From Thereva unica (lineage: Eukaryota; Arthropoda; Insecta; Diptera; Therevidae), in assembly GCA_949987705.1 (NCBI GenBank), contig OX465281.1:8038001-8102000 (forward strand): a DNA stretch of 64,000 nucleotides. The letters run 5' to 3'. A model generated the notes under the pieces. The model was not told where the DNA came from and did no database searches. It worked only from the letters and a program-made list of their open reading frames with translations. Each line of letters opens with the position of its first letter. Within the stretch, counting starts at the first letter, position 1. Positions 1-11,172 of this stretch are shown here, one piece after another. The position numbers and the translations under genes were made by a program.

Positions 1-11
1 GAATAGAACTA

Positions 12-195
12 CAGATCGTCAGGCACGGACTGACGATAAATACCTTCACACATAAAAGATTTTTGTCATTTTTTCGACCTGTGCCGGCCCCATCCAATTG
101 ACGGTGAGTTTATAGTTATACTAGACCTCAAGGCGAAAAACCTTCAGGTCATGGCCTGCCGGCGGCCTGTGTGTGGATGTGCCTTTAAGCTACAC
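12..195 (+). repeat. Dispersed repeat family A, copy 1
   Basis: About 185 bp that reappear at 10300-10495 in the same orientation and at 36858-37015 in reverse. Shared blocks are the stretch around CGACTGACRATAAATRCC, then a GATTTTT(A/G)TCA block, then a GC-rich end with AGGCC(G/A)TGG and GGCGGCCTGT. The GC-rich end is itself partly palindromic. No ORF is present. It is probably a non-autonomous DNA element, but I cannot assign a superfamily. Confidence 0.6.
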
Positions 196-514
196 TTAAG
201 TAAATTTCCAAGAAAATTCCTAAACTTTGCGACACCCTAATCGTGACTCAGAACACCAGAACGAAAGCTTGGCTGGCGTGATCAAGGCAATAGACGATTT
301 TTCTGAATCAGAACGGACGGATCAGATTGCAGTCGCCTAAAATAAGCGATATTTGGAGAAGGTCTTTCTTAGCATTGCTGACTCGAACAAAGATAATAGA
401 GCAAGCCCGATCATAAGGGAATAGGTTGGAGCAGCCAACAACAAAATGATAGTATGACAAGCTTTCAATTATTAAAACGAAGCTTAAGCTCAAGCCGTGG
501 TAATACTTTCATCA
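196..514. other. Unassigned DNA left of the Helitron-like element
   Basis: Nothing recognisable. I looked on the minus strand for the next pickpocket exon (phase 0) and found none. The ppk 3' exons must lie left of the window or be missing. Confidence 0.4.
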
Positions 515-545
515 TCCTTACTAATATTATAAATGTGAAAGTAAC

Positions 546-546
<1 letters not shown>

Positions 547-610
<64 letters not shown>
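547..610 (+). repeat. (CTGT)n microsatellite
   Basis: About 16 uninterrupted tetranucleotide units immediately inside the 5' end of the Helitron-like element. The repeat creates long shadow ORFs of RQTD or CLSV units on both strands. GTCY microsatellites in this position are known from dipteran mini-me and DINE-like elements. Confidence 0.95.
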
Positions 611-839
611 ATGTTACGCTTTCACGCCTAAACCGCTGGACCGATTTTGATGAAATTTGCAACAGACATAGTTTAGACCTTGGAGACGGACATAGGCTAT
701 TTTTTTTTGGAGAAAAAAGGGTTGAAGGGGGTGAAATGGGGTTCAATAAGTTGTAAGGGGATTTATTTTCTTTACTTTTTTTCTATTGTATAAAAAGTAA
801 CTGACTGAAAGACAACGCACAACCAAAACCGCTAGAGCT

Positions 840-3016
840 AAAGGGCTGAAATTTTTGACAGTGCACCCCTAGCGATTTTTCGAAATTCATCCCCTAAGGG
901 GGTGAAATAGGGTCAACTCAAAACCGCTGGAGCTATAGGGCTGAAATTTTGACAGTGCATCCCTTTAATGACCTGGACATCCACTAAAAAGCGATTTTTC
1001 GAAATTCATCCCCTAAGGGGGTGAAATGGGTTTTTTCCAAACCGCTAAAGCTATAAGGCTGTAATTTTGACAGTGCGTCCCTATAATGGCGTGGTCATCG
1101 ACTATTAAAAAGATTTTTCGAAATTCATCCCCAAAGGGAGTGAAATGGGGTTTACCCAAACCGCTGGAGCTATAGGGCTGAAATTTTGACAATGCATCCC
1201 TATAATGATGTGGACATCCACTAAGAAGCGATTTTTCGAAATTCATCCCCTAAGGGGGTGAAATGGGGGTTTTCCAAACCGCTATAGCTATAGGGCTGAA
1301 ATTTTGACAGTGCATCCCTATAATGGCGTGGACATCCACTATAAGGCGATTTTTCGAAATTCATCCCCTAAGGGGGTGAAATGGGGTTTTTCCAAACCGC
1401 TATTGATATAGGGCTGAAATTTTGACAGTGCATCCCTATAACGGCGTGGACATCCACTATAGAGCAATTTTTCGAAATTCATCCCCTAAGGGGGTGAAAT
1501 AGGGTTTACCCAAACCGCTAAAGCTATAGGGCTGTAATTTTGACAGTGCATCCCTATAATGGCGTGGTCTTCCACTATTAAAGCGATTTTTCGAAATTCA
1601 TCCCCTAAGGGAGTGAAATGGGGTTTACCCAAACCGCTGGAGCTATAGGGCTGAAATTTTGACAGTGCATCCCTATAATGATGTGGACATCCACTGAGAA
1701 GCGACTTTTCGGAATTCATCCCTTAAGGGGGTGAAATGGGGGTTTTTCAAACCGCTAAATTTATAGGGCTGAAATTTTGACAGTGCATCCCTATAATGGC
1801 GTGGACATCCACTATAAAGCGATTTTTCGAAATTCATCCCCTAAGGGGGTGAAATGGGGTTTTTCCAAACCGCTATAGATATAGGGCTGAAATTTTGACA
1901 GTGCATTATAGAGCGATTTTTCGAAATTCATCCCCTAAGGGAGTGAAATGGGGTTTACCCAAACCGCTGGAGCTATAGGGCTGAAATTTTGACAGTGCAT
2001 CCCTATAATGATGTGGACATCCACTAAGAAGCGATTTTTCGAAATTCATCCCCTAAGGGGGTGAAATGGGGTTTTTCCAAACCGCTATAGCTATAGGGCT
2101 GAAATTTTGACAGTGCATCCCTATAATGGCGTGGACATCCACTATAGAGCGATTTTTCGAAATGCATCCCCTAAGGGGGTGAAATGGGGTTTACCCAAAC
2201 CGCTAAAGCTATAGGGCTGTAATTTTGACAGTGCATCCCTATAATGGCGTGGTCTTCCACTATTAAAGCGATTTTTCGAAATTCATCCCCTAAGGGAGTG
2301 AAATGGGGTTTACCCAAACCGCTGTAGCTATAGGGCTGAAATTTTGACAGTGCATGCCTATAATGATGTGGACATCCACTTAGAAGCGATTTTTCGAAAT
2401 TTATCCCCTAAGGGGGTGAAATATGGTTTTTCCAAACCGCTATAGCTATAGGGCTGAAATTTTGACAGTGTATCCCTATAATGGCGTGGACATCCACTAT
2501 AAAGCGATTTTTCGAAATTCATCCCCTAAGGGGGTGAAATAGGGTTTACCCAAACCGCTGGAGCTGCAGGGCTGAAATTTTGACATTGCATCCCTTTAAT
2601 GACGTGGACATCCACTAAGAAGCGATTTTTCGAAATTCATCCCCTAAGGGGGTGAAATGGGGTTTTTCCAAACCGCTATAGCTATAGGGCTGAAATTTTG
2701 ACAGTGCATCCCTATAATGGCGTGGACATCCACTATAAAGCGATTTTTCGAAATTCATCCACTAAGTGGGTGAAATGGGGTTAACCCACACCGCTGAAGC
2801 TGAAGGGCTTTAATTTTGACCGTGTATCCCTATAATGACGTGGACATCCACTTAGGAGCGATTTTTTGAAATTTATCCCCTAAGGGGGTTAAATGGGGTT
2901 AACCCAAACCGCTGGAGCTGAAGGGCTTTAATTTTGACAGTGCATCTCTATAATGACGTGGACATTCACTAAGAAGCAATTTTTCGAAATTCATCCCCTA
3001 ACGCAGTGAAATGGGG
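840..3016 (+). repeat. 118-bp tandem array with 4-unit higher-order repeat
   Basis: The marker GAAATTCAT (or a one-base variant) occurs at 882, 1001, 1120, 1238, 1356, 1474, 1593, 1711, 1829, 1923, 2041, 2159, 2278, 2396, 2514, 2632, 2750, 2868 and 2986. Spacing is 118-119 bp with one shortened unit of 94 bp. Units fall into classes by the bases before the marker (GTGGTC..CTATTAAA, GATGTGGACATCCACTAAGAAG, GGCGTGG..CTATAAAG, ..CTATAGAG). The four classes recur in order with a 473-bp period, clearest from 1120 to 1829. Near 1900 about one class step was lost, consistent with unequal exchange. Divergence rises towards 2750-3016. Confidence 0.95.
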
Positions 3017-3188
3017 GACATAAACATTCCAATCTCTGCTTCAAAATATACGCAGCAATTTGTTTACCATATTTATTAAAAAAATGCACTATAATAAACC
3101 CTTTTAGGGATAATGACAGCTGACTTTTTTGTTTGTTTTTTTTTTTTGAAGGAAAAAATTGCACATAATAAACAGTTTTTATTTAAAG

Positions 3189-3204
3189 GCGTTGCAAGGC
3201 ACGC
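3189..3204 (+). terminator. Helitron 3' terminal hairpin
   Basis: GCGT(T)GC, loop AAG, GCACGC: a six-base-pair stem with one bulged T, followed by about 10 nt and then CTAG at 3215-3218. In Helitrons this hairpin marks the end of rolling-circle transfer. The stem is short, so the assignment rests mainly on its position. Confidence 0.5.
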
Positions 3205-3349
3205 GGGTTTTATGCTAGTAGTCTATAATTCGTCATTACAAATAATATATTGATTCTTTTTGTATTTGTTCTAACAATGTCCATTGACTCAGATCGAAAA
3301 TACACACACGATTAATATAAAAAATGTCAACAAACAATAAATCACTTAC

Positions 3350-6300
3350 CATTGGTATAACATCCCACTGGTTGTCCTTCCAATATCTGAAATGATGAAT
3401 AACCAATATATTCACAAAAACAAACAAACAAAAGAAACGTACTCAAAAGAATTGTATCTAGCCACTAGAGAATTAACAGAATGACAAAGTCCCAGCTCGG
3501 TAATGGTCTCGTCTATGAACATCCTTATTGTAGTTCCGCTACTAATTTCCGGCTCAAAATTCCATTTAAGTTCGTACAGTAGCTCCAGATACTTGCTGCT
3601 AGGTATTCCGAATGTTTTATTCATCGGCAGCAGATCCAAATTTTCATATGAAGTATTCGCCAGGATTACAATGAAATTTCGAAAATCTTCCTTGTCCTCG
3701 TCCGTGGGAAAATTGTTCGGATGTTGTCTGTAAAAGGACGAACGAAAGTAAGACAGAGAAAGAGAAAAAAAACACGTCATTATTATTTCTGCCCGGGGTC
3801 CTTGTAAACATGCTGAAAATCCTTTGTGTATTTAAGCTTCATGTTAATTATACATACTCCATATATTCCTCGACTTTATTTTCATCAATCCTCTTATGTG
3901 GACAGACTGTCAGGCTTGGGAAGCTCGTGTTCCAAACGAATTTGTTGCGATCCATAGAGATTACCATCGGGGATGTTTGAAATCGTTCCCATGTTCTTGT
4001 CCCTAAGGATATAATTGCGAAGAACGCAATGCAGATGAACACGAGCCATAAAACTCTGGAATGATACCAAGAATCGGGAATCATGTTAGGAGGATAGAAA
4101 AAAGACAATTTTCGGAGAAAGATACATAAATAAAGTAGTTGAGCTCTTAAGTTCGCTGTAGAAAGAGAGTCATGAATCCCTGTGTCGCGGCGATCAACGA
4201 AAACTTTAACCCAAACAGCCAAAGTGGCGACGACCTATATTCTCAGTTTCCGTCAAGGAAATTTAAAGTCAGCTCAACAGCTTGAATTTTATTTTGTCCT
4301 TCTTATCCTTAAATTAAGACTACTTCCTTTTTGGTGACTTTCACAACCTAAACCCATAACAGAACCCATGCAACGTGGACCCACTACTGACCAGCCCAAT
4401 CCATGCCAAAAACGAGGTCATAATCACAAAAGCGCTGCGGATTAAAACGACCAGAAAGGAAATGGACAAAAAGGATCCCTGCTTGCTTGCACATTTTCAG
4501 CCTAAATTTATTGTGCAGACTAGATTTCCTGCTTCTGTTTCTAGTAGTTGCAGAGAGATAGTAAGCAGGCTTCCATTATGTCCGCCCTACTGCAGGGCAG
4601 AGCCGAAATGTAAAGCCGATTCCTCTAAATGGATTTCGAGTCTCTCGATTTTTTATCAGAGATTTCCACGTGGATTAATGAGGGAGGAGGAAACTTTTTC
4701 CTGTTTTGTTTGCTTTGGTCCTTTTTTGTGTTGCTTTGCTTCCTTAAGCCTTTAATGGGATGGGAAGCATTATAGTATTTAGTAGAAATCGTAGAATACG
4801 CTTTTAAGTAATCAGGAGCTTAACTTTGAAAATTTAAAGTGCAAGATAACGAAGGGGCAGGACCTTTTCCTTTGAGCTGGAAAATAAATCGAAGTTCCGA
4901 AAAATCTTCAATGGGGCTTAGTTCCAGTTGAAAAGTAGTTTGATTACTGTGATAGTTTTCATTTCATGAGCTATCCGATAATGCCTTAATTTATTTTTCA
5001 TCAAGAGCATTTCCGTTACGTGGTAATGAACAACGAAAGAGTGAGAACCTACTTCATGTCATTATATGGGCGATCACCACGATCAATTTGTAGATCTTCG
5101 TGAAGCTACACCCAGTCTCCGTGGGTGGTTTAAGCCTCTCAATAGACTGACTTGCTTTTGTCGTTAAGATTGAGTGTGTTCAGAGTATTTCTTTTGATCA
5201 TTTGATTACATGTTAAGGGCCTTCAACGATGTCCATTGCTCTTGCTAAGTAAGCATCCTTTTGAGCTGATCGTCAATAATACTATATACAAGAAGCACAA
5301 AAAATGGTAGGTGGTTAAACGCGACAAACAGATCTTTCCACCCAAGACGGGGGCACAATTAGTTCTGCAAGATTGTTGTACGGTACGTACAACTTCGTGC
5401 AGTGCACTGCTGACAAACGTTTTCTTGCAATTTTCACACTGGGTGGAAGACATAGAAACCTCTGTTACAGCATTTCATAGGTTCAGCATGTTTTCGAAGG
5501 ATCACAAGCTTATCTGCCTACAATCCTTGGGAGTTTCGGGCTGTGCCTACCTTCCTTCGAAATGAAGATCACTTTGACTCTCCTTCATGAGTTAGGCATG
5601 CAGCTATATTTTAAGTGAACCGATATGGTGAACAATGCGGCCAAGTTAGACCTATTATGTACGTGCCCCACCGTCGACCCTTTTGCTCGAAGGCAAGAAG
5701 GTCTTTAGTTGAAGAAGCCCGGACTTAAGCTGGGCTCATACGCTCTCTGACAAACGTTCTTCTTCTAAGCCAGATCAGAGGAGGATCTTCACAGCTTTCA
5801 TATGTGGAAGTGACGTTGCCAATGCTCGTTTGTGACGGTGATGCCGCAGCCCTGCATGGACAGTCAGATATCCCTTCAACAGCCGTCCGTCTTATTTAAA
5901 GTGATAACTCCCCTAAAGGCAAAGTGTGTTATTAGATATTTAAACTGTTTAAGAACTGAGTCGGAGTACGCTAGTTTTAATCCCTTAACCCAGTCCTCTA
6001 TCAGGAACTTAAAGGTGATATTCCACAGAAGCATTCTGGTCTGTGTACCAAGATCTCAGACACCCTCTCGTGAGCCTCTCTACAACCTTATCACCCTCGA
6101 CTCCTCAGTGCCCATGAACCCAGGAGATCGAAGCTTTATTTTTCCGGGTAAGGCTTTGGAGTATGTGAAGGCACCCTGCAGCTATTTTGGAAGAAAACTT
6201 CCACGGGGAGAGGGTGTTGATGGCAGCTTGACTCTCCGACAAGATTTTAATGTTGGCCCCCTTTCTCAAAGTTGAGAATAGCACAGGCCTCAGTGTATTT

Positions 6301-8930
6301 CAGTCTGGCAAACAGAGGGCTACTTACATTGCAATCAAGACCTTGGGGTTTGGTCCTGCCTTTCTTGCCCCTGTACCATGTTCCATCTTTGACTCATCGG
6401 TAAGCCAGTGGCACTTATGACGGCGGATTCCCATATGAAGATAAGCAATGGGGTCAATCCAATGATTGCCTCCATCGCAGCTGTTGGACAGGAATTGTCC
6501 GCATAGCTTCGATAATGGAAAGCAAGTAAGCCGTTGCAGTTTGCTGCACTGAAGGATCGGCATAACCTGTTCAGTCTAGGGATGCCAATGCCCGACTATA
6601 GTGGCATAAGTGACAGCAGGTTTAATGATCGTATTGTATATCCAGTACATCATTTCGGGTGTAAAACTTCAGGTTTTACCTCATAGCCTTCTGCAGGCTC
6701 ATATATCCCTAGTGGCTTTACTGATGGCGTAGTCCAATTGAGCATTCCAGTTCAGTCTTTTGTCTAGCTTTACTCCCAGATATTTGACTCAACTGGGATA
6801 CAATAGATAGGATCAACGTCCACTTTGTGCCGTTTGGAGAAAGGTACCAGGACAGCCTTATTTGAGTTGATTAAGGGTCGTACACCATCTCTGAACTTTT
6901 CAGAGTGCTGCTCTCACCTAGGGTAGAACAAATGTCATGACCTACAAGCCACTCAACTATGAGAGCATTCAGGTCTCTGGGTCAGGATTTCCAGGGCTAG
7001 GGCTCTAGAAATAGAATCATAGCTAGTGGTAACGAAAGCACATTCGATGTCAAGGAACGCTTCGATTTTGCTGACCAGGTGGTGTGGAGCAACCTCTGTT
7101 GATTTACCCTTCAAGTAAGCGAGCTGGGAGCAATGTAAAAGAAGGGAGAGCTCCAGCTTTCACTTAATAGGAAGGTCTAACAGCCTTTCCATTGTTTTCA
7201 AACGAAAAGAGATTAAGGTGAAAGGTTTATACGTTTTAGGCAGCTTGGGACCTTCAGAGACCTATTGCCCTGTTTGAAAAATAAACCACAACGATTTTCC
7301 TCCAGATGATTAAAATGTACCGCCAGTTAGAGCTGGCTCTAAAGAGACAGACCAGGTTGTCGAAAATCAGATCGAAGCCCTTCTGAAGGAGTGCCGGAAA
7401 AAATCCATCATCTTACTTTATAGGGTTGAAAAGAGGCCACTGCCCATTTTACCTTGTCATGGTCGAAGATGTTCCCAGAAAGGCTCAGGGAATAACGATC
7501 TGGGATGGTCTTATGATTACCATCAGCATTTAAGAGATAAGCGGTCTGGAGGTTTTACCCTGAAAAGTGATAGCTGAGCAGGTATCTCAAAGTTTCTTCA
7601 TGAAGGTCCCAAGTATAGCAGTCGTCCTTCATTTTGAGAAGGTTCATTGAAGAAGTCTATAGAAGATAGCTTTTGGAGTCTAGTCGCCTCTGGTATAGTC
7701 TGCAGACTCTCACAATGTTTCCTCGTCCAGAACACGCCAGTTTTCAATCCTTTCGGAGAGTAAGGTTTAGTGAGAGTAAAGTCCATGCTGGTTCGCCTTG
7801 TGACAGAACTCTATCCCTTCTGAAACCTCCTGTTCTTATAGATAGACAGAAAATAAAAATGACGATGGCACAGAGTCATCAAGATCATGGAAAGTAAAAA
7901 CTTAATAACCTAAGATACAAGGTGCATGAGACCCACACAAATAGCGAAGTTTACTCCAAGTTCAGCCAAGTCACTACAAGTTCAAGAGCTCATCCAGCGC
8001 GAAAGCACATGGGAAGCACATGTTAGCTTAACCTAATTCCCACAGCTCATCCGATGCACATCGAAGTTCACTCAATTTCACATGCAGGTGGTGCTCACTA
8101 ACACCCAAGACCACGTTCACACCCAAGACAACAACCAATGACGTCACTGTGCCAGAAACTCCATAGTACTACTACTAATGTTACAACCTTGACTGGTCCA
8201 CCGAAATTAATACGCTAATGCCTACTCTGCTCACTCCCACGTTGCCATGGTGTTATTTTTCGCGCAAACTACACTCGTGGAACAACCTTCCGCCCTCTGT
8301 ATTTCCAAACTCGAGAAAAAATTTGCGCTCAAATTTAAGTGTTATTTCCATTTACTTTAGTACCATCACATCGCAACCCCTCTAACCTATCTTATTCTGT
8401 TCTATTTTGCAAACTACTACTAAACATTGCACCATGACCTGAATACTATGACTAAAGGGTGATGGTGAACTAAAAAGGGTGATTTCTAAGCTTGTTTTTT
8501 TCCACATAAAAAAATGGAAATAATAATCAACTCGTGCTATTCATCGCCAACCTATTTAATTAAATTAAAAATAAATTAAGGTGCAAATGACCCTTAAAAC
8601 GCTCCACACAATACCCCAGCTTATGTCGGTGCGTGCTCAAGTGCTGCAGCTAGCAATCAGTGGTTAAAATCCTCTACACGTTTACCTTTCAACAAAATGC
8701 AATCCCAGCTTAGCCAGAAAGACAAGTCCATGGATGGAGCCCTCTTCCAGGTATTCAACGATGAAGGCTTTCGCCTTTCTGACTATAAGGTCCACGGCTT
8801 TCGGCTTAGGTAGACGTCGTACCGGAGGACCTGGTGCATTTCTGTTGGCCATCCCATAGTCGTCATTCCTTCCTGGGTCGTCAATGGCACCACCACCGCC
8901 GTTGGCTATTGGATACCGATTATGCAACAT
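3350..8930 (-). CDS. Pickpocket-type DEG/ENaC sodium channel subunit, 5' part
   Basis: Exons on the minus strand are 8686-8930 (ATG at 8930), 3858-4055, 3443-3727 and 3350-3386. All junctions are GT..AG and the reading frame is kept (phases 2, 2, 2, 0), giving 255 codons before the gene leaves the readable region. The protein starts with a Gly/Pro-rich cytoplasmic tail and a basic PKPK stretch. A SIHG motif at about residues 69-72 matches the HG gating motif of the family. The first membrane helix (LWLVFICIAFFAIISL, about 84-99) follows, then the extracellular start with FPSLTVCPH and later EYWKDNQW. Family members are trimeric amiloride-sensitive cation channels with two membrane helices. 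The cysteine-rich loop and second helix are absent here and presumably lie beyond position 1. Intron 1 is about 4.6 kb and contains LINE debris. The subfamily member cannot be named. Confidence 0.85.
4056..5640. other. ppk intron 1, left part
   Basis: Intronic sequence from the acceptor at 4056. Apart from weak purine/pyrimidine runs I recognise nothing. The 126-residue ORF at 4375-4755 has no family features and is not reported as a gene. Confidence 0.5.
5650..7480 (-). pseudogene. Decayed LOA/R1-like LINE reverse transcriptase
   Basis: On the minus strand, broken frames read as a LINE RT. Near 7040-7090 is AFLDIECAF, corresponding to the FLDIEGAF palm motif of this clade. Near 6765 is YLGVKLDKRLNWNAQL, and near 6450-6640 is a KPAVTYATIV...LQCSKLQRL stretch typical of the RT C-terminal side. 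Multiple stops and frameshifts show it is dead. It sits inside ppk intron 1 in the same orientation as the gene. Related 3' parts occur at 38440-38640, 40785-41555, 20830-21245 and 57750-58230. Confidence 0.65.
7481..8685. other. ppk intron 1, right part
   Basis: No recognisable gene. About 7920-8130 is rich in short direct repeats of CACA and AAGTTCA type. The rest is AT-rich intronic DNA up to the donor of exon 1 at 8685. Confidence 0.4.
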
Positions 8931-9057
8931 GGCTGAAAGTCACTCTACTTGGATAGAAGAACACACAGAAATTCCAATCCTGATAATAGCATTTCCAATC
9001 CCGGCGACTGCCACAGGGACGACTCGAGTATTGAATTCCTGTGTTTGGGATTTAAAT

Positions 9058-9097
9058 GGAAGGATTAAAATTTTAATGAAAATCCTTTCATAAATAA
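9058..9097. repeat. Conserved hairpin repeat, copy 1
   Basis: AAGGATTAAAATTTTAATGA followed by AAATCCTTTCATAAATAAC. The arms (AAGGATT / AATCCTT) form a small hairpin. The same block of about 40 bp is found at 22670-22711 nearly identically. This copy lies about 130 bp upstream of the ppk start codon. Its nature is unknown. Confidence 0.7.
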
Positions 9098-9974
9098 CCA
9101 ACACGCGAAAACATGAAATCAGGCACTGGAACTGTCCCTACTAACACAGCAGGCCCGGAATCGGGGTAATGGAATTGGAAGGATGCCGGATGAGATGTGC
9201 ATGAAATGTGTCCGTGTGTATTTTACAATTTACATTTTCAAAAGTGGAAGGGAATTGCCTGTGAAAGTATATATGACAAGTTATGGAAATTAATAATGTA
9301 CGTATGTTTTGCGTGTGTTGGAGATGTGTTCAACGTTGTCAATATCGAAATCGAACCAAAATGGAATTTGAATTTCAAAGCCGAAGAAACATTCTTCGTA
9401 GTGATAACCTGGCATGCTGGGTGCTGTGCTATGCGGAATATTATAACCAACCCTAATCTTTGCAAGGTTTTAAGTGAGTTCGAATGTGAGGTGAGGTGAC
9501 TTTAATAGGTTCGCATCAAATGGGGAATATTGCTTGTGCAAAGGAGTTTTGTGTTTTAAAAGCATATTTAAATTTTAGGGTAGCGTCAGTAGAGAGAAGT
9601 TTGGACATTGAATATTCAAGAAAATTTGTATAATATTATCCAACAAAGACACATCAAAGCTGGTCGCAATCTAGGCACATAGCATATGTGTGTAGAAAAC
9701 CAAAATAAATACCAAACCATTCTACATAAAATTATTAGAATTCAAAAATATTACTCATATTAAACCCATGCATTAATTTTGAGTTTATCCTTAACTTTTG
9801 TTCTACTCTATTATTGCTTACTTGTGTTTATAACCTTACAGGTGGAATTAGGAATTCGTTTCGTATGGATAGAAGACATACATTTCTCTTAACCAAACTG
9901 CCCTGATCGCAACGCAGCGAATAGTCCAAACGAAACGTTACCTCCTTCCTTTTTAGACTAAAATTTTAGTTCTA
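9098..9974. other. Unassigned intergenic DNA
   Basis: AT-rich, with no family recognised. A 100-codon ORF at 9197-9499 (plus) has no domain I can identify and ordinary flanks. It may be chance. Confidence 0.4.
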
Positions 9975-10165
9975 AGAAGCTATATAGGACGAAGAAAACG
10001 GGGAATTATCTCTGTCACCATATACGGTACCAATATCATACTCAATAGACCGGTTCTTGTTCGATTTCGAAAGTCAAGCAGCACTGGACATGTGCAGTAC
10101 TTAGTTGGGGGACTGCTTGATAAAAAAATATTCGTGTTTGGAATGGTCAATTACAAATAAATCCA
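9975..10165 (+). mobile_element. 5S-rRNA-derived SINE, copy 1
   Basis: The core at about 10038-10119 matches the 3' two thirds of animal 5S rRNA, including CGGTTCTTGTTCGAT, AAGTCAAGCAGC and TACTTAGTTGGGGGACTGCT. These cover the internal RNA polymerase III promoter boxes A and C of 5S genes. The flanks (GAAGAAAACGGGGAATTATC upstream, a GGAATGGTCAATTACAAA-like stretch downstream) recur at the other copies (24880-25115, 27365-27515, 35985-36218, 57450-57560). It is therefore a dispersed element and not a functional 5S gene. Confidence 0.75.
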
Positions 10166-10299
10166 GACATGTAACAGAGGCGTGAATACCATTGGCATTT
10201 GAAGTTTTTCATGCTTGCAGCATGGTAAAACACGATTTTTTTTTTATTTTTAAACTATGTGAACTGGAAACGAAAAACAATTTTCGTTGTCTAATAACA

Positions 10300-10495
10300 C
10301 AAACCGGGCCCAGATCTTCAAGCACCGACTGACAATAAATACCCACAGACATAAAGATTTTTATCAGTTTTCCCGAACTGCAGGCGCCATCCAGTTGGCG
10401 GGCGGTGAGTATGTCGTTATAGTTGGCTTCAAGGCGAGAGATCTTCAGGCCGTGGTCCGCGGGCGGCCTGTATGTCAATGGGCGCCTTTTTATAT
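10300..10495 (+). repeat. Dispersed repeat family A, copy 2
   Basis: Same blocks as 12-195 in the same order: ...CACCGACTGACAATAAATAC, GATTTTTATCAGTTTTCC, then ATCTTCAGGCCGTGG and GCGGGCGGCCTGTATG, ending with GGGCGCC. It directly abuts the Penelope-like fragment. Confidence 0.65.
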
Positions 10496-10511
10496 TAACG
10501 TTTGAGTTGTG

Positions 10512-11039
10512 CTACGGTAACCTATATTCCTTACGTAGTATGGGCCTTTTCGTAAACGCATATGTATGCTTTGCAACTGCATCTCTCATTTTATTTATGT
10601 GTACCATCTCTAGCAGCATTCTCTTGTTGTAGTGCCTCTCAACTTCCAGAATCGTGACGTTGTTGAGGTCAGGTTTTTGGTCGTTCTCTATGCAATAGAA
10701 ACCTAACGCAGTTTTCTGGGAGCCCCCATTATTGATATCAGATCGATGACCTGACAGGCGTTTACGCAATTTTTGTTTGGAGGTTCCTACGTATACAGCT
10801 GGGCCTGTCCCTCTTCCGCCTAAACAAGCGATCTTGTAGACCGTGTCCGACTTGTCCTTTTTATTCAGCTTCCCTTTGGTATTAGTAAATAATAAAGATT
10901 TTAGTGTATTTACCGATCTAAATGCAATCCTAGTGGTCTCTCGATTGCGTATTGGTGCTGCCTTCATACGGTTGGAGAGCCAAGGAATGTATAGGGCACT
11001 ACGCAGATGATCCAAAGTCATTCGTTCGGAAACGTACAA
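10512..11039 (-). pseudogene. Penelope-like element C-terminus with GIY-YIG endonuclease
   Basis: An open frame of about 175 residues. Its middle contains TVYKIACLG, VYVGTSKQKLRKRLSGHRSD, KTALGFYC and ILEVERHYNKRMLLEMVHI, the order seen in Penelope GIY-YIG domains (VYKI..YVG.T...L..R...H, TAL, E..Y.KR..LE..HI). The upstream part (YIPWLSNR...LKSLLFTNTK) resembles the linker after the Penelope RT. The RT itself is missing, so this is a 5'-truncated copy. The ORF has no internal stop. It lies inside a pair of inverted repeats (10542-10558 and 11156-11172), and its last codons run through the left repeat. Confidence 0.8.
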
Positions 11040-11172
11040 GATTCAAGTTTGTTGCGCAACAGTCAATGCAACAGCGCAGCTAATTTCGAATGTATGCAAA
11101 CGTATGCGAAAAGAAATTTGCGCTGCTTAGTTGCTCAGTTGCTCTGTTGCTTTGACGTTTACGAAAAGGCCC
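10542..11172. repeat. 17-bp inverted repeats framing the GIY-YIG fragment
   Basis: GGGCCTTTTCGTAAACG at 10542-10558 and its exact complement CGTTTACGAAAAGGCCC at 11156-11172. Weaker similarity extends outwards (GTAGTAT versus GTAGATA). Between the ORF and the right repeat, 11050-11150 contains a further hairpin-prone stretch (GCAACAGCGCAGC...GCGCTGCTTAGTTGC). This may be a DNA-element end or a Penelope-type terminal inverted copy. Confidence 0.75.

Larger units (their letters stand above)
515..3218 (+). mobile_element. Non-autonomous Helitron-like element carrying a satellite
   Basis: The 5' end begins TC at 515 (TCCTTACTAATATTATAAAT) and is preceded by A. The 3' end is CTAG at 3215-3218 followed by T, so the host site is A^T as for canonical Helitrons. 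A short GC hairpin (3189-3204, one bulged T) ends about 10 nt before CTAG, the usual Helitron 3' architecture. Just inside the 5' end are a GTCT microsatellite and a segment with TTACGCTTTCACGC, of a kind common to Helitron-related and mini-me-like insect repeats. The interior is a 118-bp tandem array. No Rep/helicase ORF is present, so it would depend on a partner. It lies left of ppk exon 4, inside or beyond that gene. Confidence 0.72.

Noticed and set aside
454..756. Overlapping ORFs on both strands with RQTD or CLSV repeats
   Set aside because: They are translations of the (CTGT)n microsatellite and its flanks.
1013..1719. Two similar 77-codon minus-strand ORFs
   Set aside because: They are read from the 118-bp tandem array; their similarity reflects the 473-bp repeat period and not a gene family.
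840..3016. Regular array that could be mistaken for a CRISPR
   Set aside because: The whole 118-bp unit repeats with no unique spacers, and the context is eukaryotic.
5832..6275. 147-codon plus-strand ORF
   Set aside because: It is the shadow of a decayed minus-strand LINE.
9197..9499. 100-codon ORF
   Set aside because: No motif, start context or splice support; listed only as possible chance.
10038..10119. Functional 5S rRNA gene
   Set aside because: The 5' third of 5S is missing and the flanks are repeated with other copies.
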